From: Clostridium sp. AN503
GTDB taxonomy: Bacteria; Bacillota; Clostridia; Lachnospirales; Lachnospiraceae
NCBI RefSeq assembly: GCF_040719375.1
Contig: NZ_JBFDTP010000002.1
Coordinates: forward strand, 1,178,001-1,242,000
Direction: 5' to 3'
Length of the DNA stretch: 64,000 bases
Part shown: piece by piece, positions 22,574-31,062 of the stretch
Layout: each line of letters opens with the position of its first letter
Position numbering within the stretch: the first letter of the stretch is position 1
Position numbers and translations under genes: made by a program
Notes under the pieces: generated by a model
The model's input: only the letters and a program-made list of their open reading frames with translations
Told to the model about the DNA's origin: nothing
The model's database searches: none

Positions 22574-23746
22574 ATGCAGGTGTTTGTACTTATTCTTGGG
22601 CTGTCTGTATTTGTGAGCCTCTTTGCAAATGCGGGATTGAAGCTTTTTATTTGGCTGCGGCCTCTTTTAAGCGGCGTTAGTCCGCTTATATACGGCATTG
22701 CATATGGTGCAGTAGTTGTGGCGGTATTGGGGTCTTTTATCATCAGCCGCATCCCGGACAATGGGCTTCCACACATCCTGATTGCCGCCGGGCATTACAT
22801 GCTGGGTTTCCTTGTATATCTGGTCATGCTGGTCAATATTGTGGATCTTTTGTTGTTTCTGGGCCGGATCATCCGTTTGTTTCCAGGATCTCTCCCGTCA
22901 CAGGTGATGCTTGCGGCGGGAGGAGCGGTAATCCTGGTTGCGGCGGGGGTGTCGGTCTATGGGGCTGTCCACGGGCTTGCCATTCAGACACGAAGTTATG
23001 AGGTACAGCTTCGCCAGGCAGAGGGCACGGACGAAGGAGATATCCTCCAGATCGCGCTGATCAGCGACCTGCATCTGGGGTATATTGTTGATGGAAAACA
23101 CCTTGAGAAAATTGTCACAGCGGTAAATGCAGCATCTCCGGATATTGTCTGTATCGCAGGGGATATTTTCGATGGTGATATTACTTCCCTGGAAGACGAC
23201 AGCAAAGTTCAGCGTCTGTTTGGAGAATTTCGCGCACCCTACGGCGTTTATGCATGCCTTGGCAATCATGATGCAGGACCCGGTTATGAGCAGATGCAGG
23301 AGTTTTTGTCAGGCGCAGGAGTTTCTGTACTGCAGGATGAGGCGGTCGTGATCGACGGCCGGTTTGTGCTGGCAGGGCGCAGGGATTCTTCTCCTATCGG
23401 CAGCCAGGGAGACAGGCGGACGGAACTGACCCTGCCGGCACAGGCGGAAAATCTGCCCGTGATCGTGCTGGATCATCAACCGGGAAATATCGGCGAATAT
23501 GATGCGGGTACGGACTTGATTCTTTGCGGACATACTCACCGCGGACAGATGTTTCCATTCAATCTGGTCACAAGCGCTGCATTCGATGTGGATTATGGGT
23601 ATTATCAGAGACCGGAGGACGGAGTGCAGGTTGTGGTGACTTCCGGAGCCGGGACATGGGGACCTCCTCAGCGGGTAGCTACGGACAATGAGATCGTGAT
23701 GATCCGCGCAGCACTTCCAGCAGCAGGCCCGGCAGAAATGAATTGA
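22574..23746 (+). CDS. Membrane metallophosphoesterase (YkuE/YaeI-like)
   Basis: A 390-residue protein with four predicted N-terminal membrane helices (to about residue 145) and a calcineurin-like phosphoesterase domain. Metal-binding motifs appear in order: DLHLG, GDIFDGD, GNHD and GHTHRGQ. The family hydrolyses phosphoesters at the membrane and includes UDP-diacylglucosamine and phospholipid pyrophosphatases, but the substrate cannot be read from the sequence. It starts 2 bp after the second guaA gene, so the two are co-transcribed. Whether this has meaning for nucleotide metabolism is open. Confidence 0.88.
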   Translation: MQVFVLILGLSVFVSLFANAGLKLFIWLRPLLSGVSPLIYGIAYGAVVVAVLGSFIISRIPDNGLPHILIAAGHYMLGFLVYLVMLVNIVDLLLFLGRIIRLFPGSLPSQVMLAAGGAVILVAAGVSVYGAVHGLAIQTRSYEVQLRQAEGTDEGDILQIALISDLHLGYIVDGKHLEKIVTAVNAASPDIVCIAGDIFDGDITSLEDDSKVQRLFGEFRAPYGVYACLGNHDAGPGYEQMQEFLSGAGVSVLQDEAVVIDGRFVLAGRRDSSPIGSQGDRRTELTLPAQAENLPVIVLDHQPGNIGEYDAGTDLILCGHTHRGQMFPFNLVTSAAFDVDYGYYQRPEDGVQVVVTSGAGTWGPPQRVATDNEIVMIRAALPAAGPAEMN

Positions 23747-23781
23747 ATATCGTTGGATATCTTATTATCCAGTTATGGAAT

Positions 23782-23818
23782 ACACCCTCAGCGGCAAATG
23801 AGGGTGTTCTTTTTTTTC
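23782..23818 (+). terminator. Terminator of the guaA2-phosphoesterase operon
   Basis: ACACCCTCA pairs with TGAGGGTGT and is followed by TCTTTTTTTTC. Confidence 0.92.
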
Positions 23819-24088
23819 TTATTTCAGCAGCTTTTCAAACTTCCAGCAAAAATGAAAATGGCGAAAACAGGCTGATTTTGGCGAAAATAGAGCTTGACAG
23901 ATAATGCCTGGAAAAATTGGTCGGTTTTTTAGAAAAATTGGTAATACAAAAGGCTCCGCAGGCAGAGTTTATTTCTTGTAAATCCGGTACAATCTTCTTG
24001 AAGGAGGGCGACGTAATGTACCGTATCGATAAGCCGACTGCATAGGACCTTATCGGGAGTATAATATAATTGAACTATATGTGCAGGG

Positions 24089-24143
24089 TGTCGAATAATG
24101 TCGAGCAAAAACAGTTGATTTCCATGATTTTCCAAATTAACAT
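24089..24143 (+). promoter_or_regulatory. Two Spo0A boxes upstream of a promoter
   Basis: TGTCGAA (24089-24095) matches the core 0A box and TGTCGAG (24099-24105) is a one-off copy in the same phase. Ten bp downstream is TTGATT-17-TAACAT (24115-24143). Boxes just upstream of a -35 are the classical position for activation by Spo0A. A second -10 (TATAAT, 24060-24065) lies before the boxes. The rest of the 23819-24088 gap has an 8-codon frame with a good ribosome site (24016) but no clear gene. Confidence 0.65.
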
Positions 24144-24173
24144 TGCAACGAGGGAAAAGCGGGGGCAATTGCT

Positions 24174-24701
24174 ATGTACGAAAGAAAAACAAAGAGTTTC
24201 CTGCAATATTTTGGGGTGGGTGATACCTATCTGGGCTTTCATTTCTGCGCATATAGCGTAAAGCTGGCAACGGAACATCCAGAGTGGCTTCGCAGTGTGA
24301 CAAAGAGCATTTATCCGGAAGTGGCAAAGAAATTCGGGACAAGCTGCGGCTGCGTGGAGCGGAATATCAGAACAGTCGCGGAGGTGATCTGGCAAAAAGG
24401 CGGAAGAGAGTATTTTAAAAAGATGACGGGCCGTCCAACACCAGACCGGAGACCGACAAACTCAAAATTCCTGGAGCTGCTGGCAGGTTATGTACTGTCT
24501 GAAAATGATATAGACCCGGAAATGGATCATGATTTGCTGAACAACTGTGAGAGCCTGTATGATTGCCGGCAGAAGATCATCCGACTGGATAAAGAAAACA
24601 GGGAACTGCAGAGGACTGTAGACAGGATGCAGGATATGATTGGAGAATTGGAAAAGGAATTGAATGAATGCCGGAGACCAGATTCAGAAACGGATGAGTA
24701 A
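24174..24701 (+). CDS. Stand-alone Spo0A C-terminal-domain protein
   Basis: A 175-residue protein whose first 110 residues match the DNA-binding domain of the sporulation regulator Spo0A. FGVGDTYLGFHF corresponds to IGVPAHIKGYLY, VTKSIYPEVAKKFGTSCGCV to ITKVLYPDIAKKFNTTASRV, and RRPTNSKFLELLAG to AKPTNSEFIAMVAD. The receiver domain is absent, so it is not controlled by the phosphorelay. A C-terminal coiled coil (about 130-170) may replace dimerisation by phosphorylation. Two 0A boxes precede the gene, suggesting control by Spo0A or by itself. The pilin-like gene overlaps its end. Confidence 0.85.
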   Translation: MYERKTKSFLQYFGVGDTYLGFHFCAYSVKLATEHPEWLRSVTKSIYPEVAKKFGTSCGCVERNIRTVAEVIWQKGGREYFKKMTGRPTPDRRPTNSKFLELLAGYVLSENDIDPEMDHDLLNNCESLYDCRQKIIRLDKENRELQRTVDRMQDMIGELEKELNECRRPDSETDE

Positions 24702-25116
24702 AGAGGTGAACAGGCAGGGATATACGCTGGTGGAACTCATAATCGTTCTTGTGATCCTGTCCATAATGGCAGCCATTACGGTCCCGCCTTTGACAGGTTT
24801 CATAGAACAGGCTGAGAAGGAGCGTTATGTGTTGGAGGCACAGGGCGTGCGGCGTGGGATCGAGTACTATCTGCTCGATCACTATGGTGAGGAGCTGGAT
24901 ACGATGGCCCTGTTGTTTGATTTTACATCGACCAGACTGGACTCACCGAAGAATCCGCTGGCAGGTTATCTTACTGTGGGTATTACCAAAGGGGCGAAAC
25001 TGGAAGGGATGACTGTGGATACATCTGCGTGCAGGGTGGCCGGGATTATTTACCGGGTGGCTGGATACCGGATTGAGATTATAGAAGACGACATATCCGT
25101 AGACCGGGCAGATTAA
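24664..25116 (+). CDS. Type IV pilin-like protein
   Basis: A 150-residue protein with a prepilin peptidase site: RQG followed by YTLVELIIVLVILSIMAAI, with Glu at +5 and a 20-residue hydrophobic helix. The remaining 100 residues form a small globular domain. AAAGGAATTGA precedes ATG 24664, which overlaps the Spo0A-like gene by 38 bp. ATG 24694 would give a more usual 8-residue leader. No other pilus gene is nearby, so it is an orphan pseudopilin of unknown assembly system. Confidence 0.8.
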   Translation: MNAGDQIQKRMSKEVNRQGYTLVELIIVLVILSIMAAITVPPLTGFIEQAEKERYVLEAQGVRRGIEYYLLDHYGEELDTMALLFDFTSTRLDSPKNPLAGYLTVGITKGAKLEGMTVDTSACRVAGIIYRVAGYRIEIIEDDISVDRAD

Positions 25117-25122
25117 TCCCCT

Positions 25123-25384
25123 TTGAGTTTCCCCATTTTGCAGCGGCGTCGGGCGGCGGTCCGGATAAACAGGTTTTTGTTCCGGTTTCAGTCTTAAGAA
25201 AATGTAAGCCCTCAGAATTTTCTTAAAAACCTGCCAGTGGAAGGGGCAACTCGCTAACGCTCAGACAACCCCTCCGCTGTCAGAACAGAAAATCCTGATG
25301 ACTAACATCTTCTAGAGAACTGCAAAGTCACAAAAACCTGTTTATCCGGACCGCCGCCCGCCGCCGCAAAATGCGGAAACTCAA
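25123..25384. mobile_element. 262-bp MITE-like element with 55-bp inverted ends
   Basis: The left arm (25123-25179, starting TTGAGTTTCC) and the right arm (25330-25384, ending GGAAACTCAA) are complementary over about 55 bp with two mismatches and a 2-base indel. The centre has no reading frame but a further hairpin (AAGAAAAT/ATTTTCTT). A non-autonomous transposable element or structured RNA is likely. I saw no clear target duplication. Confidence 0.75.
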
Positions 25385-25601
25385 GAAATCTCCGGCTTGC
25401 CAAACCACATAAAAATCGGTATAATATTTTGTGAAAACGAAGATTGTAAGCACTGGAAAGAAGGATCAGGATGGGTAAGCAAAACGAAGTATGGCTCCAT
25501 GCGGAACTGGCATACAGCGACGCCTGCATGGAGTAGTGACTGGTCGCTGAACAGATATGCCGGTTCTGCCGTTAGATGATATGCATACGGAGGGAGCCAG
25601 C

Positions 25602-25865
25602 ATGAAATATATAAACGCAAGATCAGTTCTTCCGGACAGTCTGATCAGGGAGCTGCAGGATTACATCCAGGGAGGGTACCTTTATATACCTGCGGACCAG
25701 GGACAGCAGAAGCGCTGGGGAGAATTATCCGGGTACCGGAGAGAATTGCAGATAAGAAATAAAAAGATTATAAATGATTACCGGGATGGACTTTCCATGG
25801 AGGTTTTAGCAGACAGATATTGTTTATCTGTCTACACCATCCGGAAGATCATTTACCAGAAATAA
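25602..25865 (+). CDS. CD3324-family protein, 87 aa
   Basis: The 87-residue product has the hallmarks of this clostridial family: MKYINARSVLP at the start, LQDYIQGGYLYIP, the KRWGELSGYRREL segment and a C-terminal helix-turn-helix (LADRYCLSVYTIRKIIY) related to Mor-type regulators. It probably binds DNA. ATG 25602 is chosen because GGAGGGAG precedes it; the frame from 25557 has no such site. A 160-bp stretch before it carries only weak, broken frames. Confidence 0.78.
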   Translation: MKYINARSVLPDSLIRELQDYIQGGYLYIPADQGQQKRWGELSGYRRELQIRNKKIINDYRDGLSMEVLADRYCLSVYTIRKIIYQK

Positions 25866-25872
25866 CGGTGGG

Positions 25873-25920
25873 AGGCCGCCGCGCTGAGGGATCAGAGATA
25901 CCAGCGCGGCGGTCTCTCTC
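25873..25920 (+). terminator. GC-rich terminator
   Basis: CCGCCGCGCTG pairs with CAGCGCGGCGG and is followed by TCTCTCTCT, 7 bp after the stop codon of the CD3324-family gene. Confidence 0.7.
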
Positions 25921-26085
25921 TGCATATACAGGGAAAAACGATGTCTGATCTTGTAGAAGGATAGCGAAGGAGCCGTGACCAAGAACAGTGCAGAATTGTC
26001 TGGTGTATTGAAATGGTGCGGAACAGGGCATAGAATATAGAGGTACAGCAATCGGCTGAATGATAAACAACAAGGGAGAAGAACT

Positions 26086-26724
26086 ATGAACAGGGAAGAA
26101 GATCAGATTTATCCCCGCACGGGAGACCGGGAGACGGTTTATCTCAAAAATGTCATTACGGATTCCAGTATAGAAGTAGGGGAATACACCATGTACAATG
26201 ATTTTATCCATGATCCGGTGATGTTTGAAAAAAATAATGTATTTTACCATTATCCCATCAATCACGACAGGCTGGTGATCGGGAAATTCTGCTCCATCGC
26301 ATGTGGCGCAAAATTCCTTTTCAACAGCGCCAACCATACCCTGAAATCCCTGTCCACCTATCCATTTCCTCTGTTTTTTGAAGAATGGGGGCTGGACCGG
26401 GCGCATGTTACGGATTCCTGGGACAATAAAGGGGACATTGTGATTGGGAATGATGTGTGGATCGGGTATGAAGCGGTGGTGATGGCTGGGGTTACCATCG
26501 GTGACGGGGCGGTCATTGGAAGCCGTGCGGTGGTGACGAAAGATGTGCCTCCGTATACGATCGTGGGCGGAGTTCCGGCCAGGCCGATCAGGCGCCGTTT
26601 TCCGGAAGAGATGGTCCTGGCCCTGCTTGAGATCAAGTGGTGGGACTGGCCGAAGGAAAAAATTACAGAATATCTCGCAGCGATCCAAACTGGGGATATC
26701 GACAGGCTGACGAAGCAGGATTAA
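26086..26724 (+). CDS. CatB/Vat-type xenobiotic O-acetyltransferase
   Basis: A 212-residue left-handed beta-helix (hexapeptide) acetyltransferase. Characteristic segments are IGKFCSIACGAKFLFNSANH (with the active-site His), GDIVIGNDVWIGYEAVVMAG, GAVIGSRAVVTKDVPPY and IVGGVPARPIRRRF. Relatives acetylate chloramphenicol (CatB) or streptogramin A (Vat), while many chromosomal copies have no known drug activity. Trimeric cytosolic enzyme using acetyl-CoA. GGGAGAAG precedes the ATG. Substrate unproven. Confidence 0.85.
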   Translation: MNREEDQIYPRTGDRETVYLKNVITDSSIEVGEYTMYNDFIHDPVMFEKNNVFYHYPINHDRLVIGKFCSIACGAKFLFNSANHTLKSLSTYPFPLFFEEWGLDRAHVTDSWDNKGDIVIGNDVWIGYEAVVMAGVTIGDGAVIGSRAVVTKDVPPYTIVGGVPARPIRRRFPEEMVLALLEIKWWDWPKEKITEYLAAIQTGDIDRLTKQD

Positions 26725-26751
26725 TTTGTTTAAGATCAGGAGGAAAAGATC

Positions 26752-27447
26752 ATGTGCACAAGATTTATTTATAATGGGAAGGATACCATAAGCGGATTTA
26801 ACTTTGAAATCGACCTTTCTGTGTGGGAGCATACGGTCATCAAGGATACCGACCGGTTTTATATTGGGATCAAAAGGCCGGATGGTGAGTATCACTCCTT
26901 TCATGGAGTTAACAAAAACGGAAATGTGGGGACCCTGCTCTATGTACATGGAAACGCGGCAGGGGAATATTCTGAAAGCGGTCAGTGCTGCACCATTGCA
27001 GATCTGACAGAGCAGTTTATAAAAGGTGAGATTTCCCTGGATGACGCCCTGGACATCGTCGAGAGGAAAAAGCTTGTCTATGCGCCGGACGCCACGATGC
27101 AGGCCATGTTGTCGGACGCAGGGGGACGTGCGCTGATCATCGAACCGGGAATTGGTTACCGGCTGGAAAAGAACAGGTATTCGCTGATCACCAATTATTC
27201 CCTGCTGCAGCCGGAGACAACGAAGCCATTTCTCGTTCCTGGGGATGACCGGTATGAGAGGACAAGAAAACTGCTGGATGGCTTCGGAGTGGATTTTTCA
27301 GCCTCTGATGCACTTGGCGTGCTGAGGGAAGTGCATCAGGAGGGCGAGTGGGCAACCAGGGTTACGTTTGTCTATTCGGTGAAGGAAAAGCGGGTGTACT
27401 ATGTGCTGGATAATGAGTTTGATAAGGTTTTTGAGGCTGGGTTTTAA
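26752..27447 (+). CDS. Choloylglycine-hydrolase-family amidase, short form
   Basis: A 231-residue Ntn hydrolase. It starts MCTRF, so removal of Met exposes the nucleophile Cys2. It keeps NFEID near residue 22, the TNYSLL segment with the conserved Asn, and an Arg in WATRVTFVYS. Bile salt hydrolases and penicillin V acylases have about 320-340 residues, so this is a compact variant that lacks substrate-binding loops. It may act on linear amides such as N-acyl amino acids. Calling it a bile salt hydrolase would go beyond the sequence. GGAGGAAAAG precedes the ATG. Confidence 0.8.
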   Translation: MCTRFIYNGKDTISGFNFEIDLSVWEHTVIKDTDRFYIGIKRPDGEYHSFHGVNKNGNVGTLLYVHGNAAGEYSESGQCCTIADLTEQFIKGEISLDDALDIVERKKLVYAPDATMQAMLSDAGGRALIIEPGIGYRLEKNRYSLITNYSLLQPETTKPFLVPGDDRYERTRKLLDGFGVDFSASDALGVLREVHQEGEWATRVTFVYSVKEKRVYYVLDNEFDKVFEAGF

Positions 27448-27489
27448 GTATGGCCCAACGGCGCCTTCTAAAACTGTGGGAGCGGCATT

Positions 27490-28455
27490 TCACATGGCGA
27501 ATGAGTTTTTCCGGTTGATCCATGCGGTGGAGGCGTCCATGGCTGTACGGCAGGCATTTGTCTGATCCAGAGAATTGAGCATGACAAAATCATGGATAAT
27601 ACCCTGTACCCTTATGGCGGTGACCTCCACACCTGCACAACGTAGTTTTTCGGCGTATGCCTCTCCTTCACTGCGGAGCACATCTGCCTGGCCGTTTATG
27701 ATCATGGCCTCGGGGAGGCCTTTGAGGATCTGGGTGTCAGCACGCAGAGGAGAAGCGGTGATCTGGCTGCGTTCTGCCTCGCAGGAGGTGTACTGCTGCC
27801 AGAACCACTGCATTCCAGCACGGTACAGGTAATAATCCACAGCGAACTTACAGTAACTGGGGGTGTCAAAGCAGGCGTTTGTCACCGGATAGTACAAAAG
27901 CTGTTTTTGAATGTAGGGGCCGCCCCTCATTTTAGCCATAAGAGTCATGGCGATCGTCATATTTCCTCCCACACTGTCCCCGGCCACTGTCAGGGTGCGC
28001 CGGTCGATATCTGGGAAGGAGGGAGAGAGGATATCCCACAGCCGGGAAAGTATAGAATAGCATTGTTCGATAGCAGTCGGGTACTTTGCTTCTGGGGAAC
28101 GGGAATATTCCGGGAAGACTACGAGAGAGTTGGTTCTTGCAGCCAGCTCTCTTACCAGTTTTTCATGAGTGTGGAAGCTTCCGAACACCCATCCGGCGCC
28201 ATGGATGAAAAAGATCACATTTTGAATGGGAAGCGGACATTGGGGTGAGATAAAATAAACCGGTATGGCTCCCCAGCTGCCGGTATCAATCGTGCAGGCT
28301 GCGATATTTGCCGGGTATTTATATACCGGCGCGTCCTGTGCCTGCTCCAGAACTTCCCGTCCCTGGGCGGGAGGAAGCTGGAAGATCAGCGGGGGGACCG
28401 CGCTTTGGTCACAGACTGCCTCTGCCGCTTCTTCCAGTGGAACACATCGTTTCAT
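27490..28455 (-). CDS. Alpha/beta hydrolase (hormone-sensitive-lipase type)
   Basis: A 321-residue esterase. It has the oxyanion motif FFIHGAGWVFGS (HGGG in relatives), the nucleophile elbow GDSVGGN, the catalytic Asp near GQADVLR and His in GIIHDFVMLN. Such enzymes hydrolyse short-chain esters. AAGGAGAAAT precedes the ATG at 28455; the longer frame to 28731 lacks a site. It is transcribed away from the ferredoxin gene. There is no signal peptide, so it acts in the cytosol. Confidence 0.88.
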   Translation of the reverse strand: MKRCVPLEEAAEAVCDQSAVPPLIFQLPPAQGREVLEQAQDAPVYKYPANIAACTIDTGSWGAIPVYFISPQCPLPIQNVIFFIHGAGWVFGSFHTHEKLVRELAARTNSLVVFPEYSRSPEAKYPTAIEQCYSILSRLWDILSPSFPDIDRRTLTVAGDSVGGNMTIAMTLMAKMRGGPYIQKQLLYYPVTNACFDTPSYCKFAVDYYLYRAGMQWFWQQYTSCEAERSQITASPLRADTQILKGLPEAMIINGQADVLRSEGEAYAEKLRCAGVEVTAIRVQGIIHDFVMLNSLDQTNACRTAMDASTAWINRKNSFAM

Positions 28456-28632
28456 AAAATTTCTCCTTAAACCTGTAAGATCTCTTAACAGGGTAAGCAA
28501 GAGAACAGGTCCGATTTCCAGAAACATATGTAAATTACATGGCACGTTTCTGCAGGTTGTCTGTAACATAGTCACGGAAAAATATCTTTCTGTACTGTAT
28601 GTTAGATACAAGAAAACAGGGAGGTATTTTTT

Positions 28633-28842
28633 ATGTCTGATAAAAGAAAATTGAAAAAGGCATTTGTTTCCCGAACGGAATGTGTGGCATGCGGCTGCTG
28701 TGTGAAGGTGTGTCCCAGAGCGGCAATCCATATTGTAAAGGGGATCTTTGCGGACATCGACCAGGAGCTGTGCGTTGGCTGCGGCAAGTGCGTCCGGGAA
28801 TGCCCGGCATCTGTGATCGAGGTAAGGGAGGAGGCATCATGA
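28633..28842 (+). CDS. Two-cluster ferredoxin, 69 aa
   Basis: Two 4Fe-4S motifs, CVACGCCVKVCP and CVGCGKCVRECP, make this a small bacterial ferredoxin carrying electrons at low potential. GGGAGGTATTTTTT precedes the ATG. Its stop overlaps the start of the next gene (ATGA), a membrane protein with further cysteine motifs, so they form one electron-transfer unit. Confidence 0.92.
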   Translation: MSDKRKLKKAFVSRTECVACGCCVKVCPRAAIHIVKGIFADIDQELCVGCGKCVRECPASVIEVREEAS

Positions 28843-29422
28843 AAAAACACTGGTATGACTATCTCTGGATATTTTCCACGGCATATCTGCTGCTGGGTTT
28901 TTGGAATATCCTTTTTGCCTGGTTGGGACTGCTGTGCTTTTTCATTCCGCTGATCATGTCCATTGCAGGCGGCGGCAAAGGATACTGCAACCGTTATTGC
29001 GGGCGCGGGCAGCTTTTTCACTGCTGGGCGGACGGTTTGGCCTGTCCCGCAGAAAAGACCCGCCCAAATTCCTGCGCAGCAAATGGTTCCGGTACGGATT
29101 TTTGGTCTTCTTTTTTATTATGTTTTTCCAGATGCTGTGGAATACCTGGCTGGTCTTTAGCGGGGTGCACAGCCTGCGGCAAGTGGTGACGCTTCTGTGG
29201 ACCTTCAAGCTGCCATGGCACTGGGCGTACCATGGGACGGCGGTTGCGCCGTGGGTCGTCCAGTTTGGATTTGGATTTTACAGCGTCATGCTGACTTCTA
29301 CAGTGCTGGGCATGATCACGATGGCGCTTTTTAAACCAAGATCCTGGTGTGTTTACTGTCCCATGGGGACCATGACGCAGCTGATCTGCAAGGTAAGGGA
29401 TGGCAAAAAGGTGGATTTATGA
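28839..29422 (+). pseudogene. Membrane 4Fe-4S-binding protein, frameshifted
   Basis: From ATG 28839 the frame encodes KKHWYDYLWIFSTAYLL, membrane helices and GYCNRYCGRGQLF. It then loses phase at the T5 run at 29014-29018. Reading one base further back restores SLLGGRFGLSRRKDPPKFL, two more helices and a C-terminal CVYCPMGTMTQL motif. A six-T run would give one frame of about 194 residues. The family (NapH/polyferredoxin-like membrane proteins) passes electrons between ferredoxin and membrane carriers. It is either truly broken, phase-variable at the T-run, or a sequencing error. Confidence 0.8.
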
Positions 29423-29523
29423 TATACTCTGATAAGCGGTGGAGAAAACGGAAGGTTTTCCTGCTGTAAATCAAACGGAGAGAGGACCGGTCTGTGAGTG
29501 CGGCTGGCCTTAAAGGATCATAA

Positions 29524-30975
29524 ATGAAACCACAACATACAGAAACAAATAAATTTTCCCAGTATCCACTTTCAGATGAGATCGTGGAGGCGCTGACCCT
29601 GTTAGGATATACAGAGCCAACCCCCATCCAGCAGGAGGCCATCCCCCTGATCCTGGAGGGAAAGGATTTAGCCGCCAAATCCCAGACCGGCACCGGAAAG
29701 ACGGCAGCGTTTGCCATTCCCGTCTGCGAGAAGATCATCTGGGAGGAAAATCTTCCCCAGGCCCTGGTTTTGGAGCCTACACGGGAGCTGGCGGTGCAGG
29801 TGCGGGATGAGATATTTTACATCGGGAGAAAAAAGCGGCTGAAGGTTCCTGCCGTGTTCGGCGGCTTCCCCATCGACAAGCAGATCCAGACCCTGCGGCA
29901 AAAGTCCCATGTAGTAGTGGGAACACCGGGGCGTGTGATGGATCTGGTACGCCGGGAAAGCTTGAAGCTCAGCCAGGTGGGGTGCCTTGTCATCGATGAG
30001 GCGGATCTGATGTTGGATATGGGATTTTTGGAGGATGTGAAACAGATCATATCACTGCTTCCGCCGGGACGGCAGATCTTACTGTTTTCCGCCACCTTGG
30101 AAAAATCCGTAAAGACCCTGATCGAGGAGTATATGACAGATGCGGTGTCCGTCATCCATGAATCTGAGACAGAAACAGCGCCGGAGATCGGGCATGTGGT
30201 TTACGAGGTGGAGACAGACGATAAATACAGCGTATTTCTCAAGATACTGATGCAGGAAAATCCGGAGAGCTGCATGATCTTCTGCGGGACAAGGGAGATG
30301 GTGAACGTCCTGTATCAAAAGCTGAAGCGGGACCGTATAGCCTGCGGGATGATCCATGGAGAGATGGAACAGCGGGACCGGTTAAGGACCATCGACCAGT
30401 TCCGCACGGGCGGCATCCGCTATCTGATCGCCACGGACGTGGCTTCCAGAGGCGTTGATTTTGAGAATATGACCCATGTGATCAACTATGATTTCCCTAC
30501 AGGCAGGGAGACCTACGTCCACCGTTCAGGCAGGACGGGGCGGAATGGAAGATGCGGGAAAGCGATCAGCCTGGTGTGCCCGTTGGACGAGAATATGAGA
30601 AGACAGGTGGAAGCGTACATCGGCATGGAGCTTCCTGTCCAGGAGTGCCCACAGGTAAACGAGACGGATCGCAAACGGTTTTGGGAAAGCCAGAAGAGGA
30701 CGGTGAAGCCGAAGGCGAGAAAGGGCGCGGCCCTCAACAAGGCCATAACCCGGCTGTCCATCGGAGGCGGCAGAAAGTCCAAGATGCGGTCCGGGGATAT
30801 TGTGGGAGCTGTCTGCAGTATCGATACCATGAGCCCGGAGGATATCGGGATCATTGATGTCAGGGACAGCCTGACTTATGTGGAGATCTTAAACGGAAAG
30901 GGCAGCCTGGTTTTGGAGGCATTGCAGGACAAGCCGATCAAAGGAAAACTCAGGAAGGTGAGAGTGTCCAGATAA
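29524..30975 (+). CDS. DEAD-box RNA helicase (DbpA/YxiN-like)
   Basis: A 483-residue helicase with the full motif set: Q-motif (PTPIQQEAIP), motif I SQTGTGKT, Ia PTRELA, II DEAD, III SAT, V ATDVASRGVD, VI HRSGRTGR. Residues about 405-483 form the DbpA RNA-binding domain (LSIGGGRKSKMRSGDIVGAV..., IGIIDVRDSLTYVEIL), which in DbpA/YxiN binds hairpin 92 of 23S rRNA. A role in assembly of the large ribosomal subunit is therefore likely. The gene stands alone and ends in a strong terminator. Confidence 0.93.
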   Translation: MKPQHTETNKFSQYPLSDEIVEALTLLGYTEPTPIQQEAIPLILEGKDLAAKSQTGTGKTAAFAIPVCEKIIWEENLPQALVLEPTRELAVQVRDEIFYIGRKKRLKVPAVFGGFPIDKQIQTLRQKSHVVVGTPGRVMDLVRRESLKLSQVGCLVIDEADLMLDMGFLEDVKQIISLLPPGRQILLFSATLEKSVKTLIEEYMTDAVSVIHESETETAPEIGHVVYEVETDDKYSVFLKILMQENPESCMIFCGTREMVNVLYQKLKRDRIACGMIHGEMEQRDRLRTIDQFRTGGIRYLIATDVASRGVDFENMTHVINYDFPTGRETYVHRSGRTGRNGRCGKAISLVCPLDENMRRQVEAYIGMELPVQECPQVNETDRKRFWESQKRTVKPKARKGAALNKAITRLSIGGGRKSKMRSGDIVGAVCSIDTMSPEDIGIIDVRDSLTYVEILNGKGSLVLEALQDKPIKGKLRKVRVSR

Positions 30976-31005
30976 ACGGTACAATAACAGAATAGAGGTC
31001 AGATC

Positions 31006-31038
31006 AAAAAAAGCGCAGGTTTTTGTCCCTGCGCTTTT
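31006..31038. terminator. Bidirectional terminator
   Basis: AAAAAAGCGCAGG pairs with CCTGCGCTTTT. It serves the helicase gene on the left and the convergent minus-strand gene on the right. Confidence 0.92.
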
Positions 31039-31062
31039 ATAATCCCATGAACATGCAGATAC

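Noticed and set aside
25397..25579. 60-aa frame after the first MITE-like element
   Set aside because: It starts inside the element, lacks a ribosome site and competes with other short frames. I could not support any of them.
26752..27447. Bile salt hydrolase as a firm call
   Set aside because: The family and Cys2 fit, but the protein is about 100 residues shorter than known bile salt hydrolases, so only the family is claimed.
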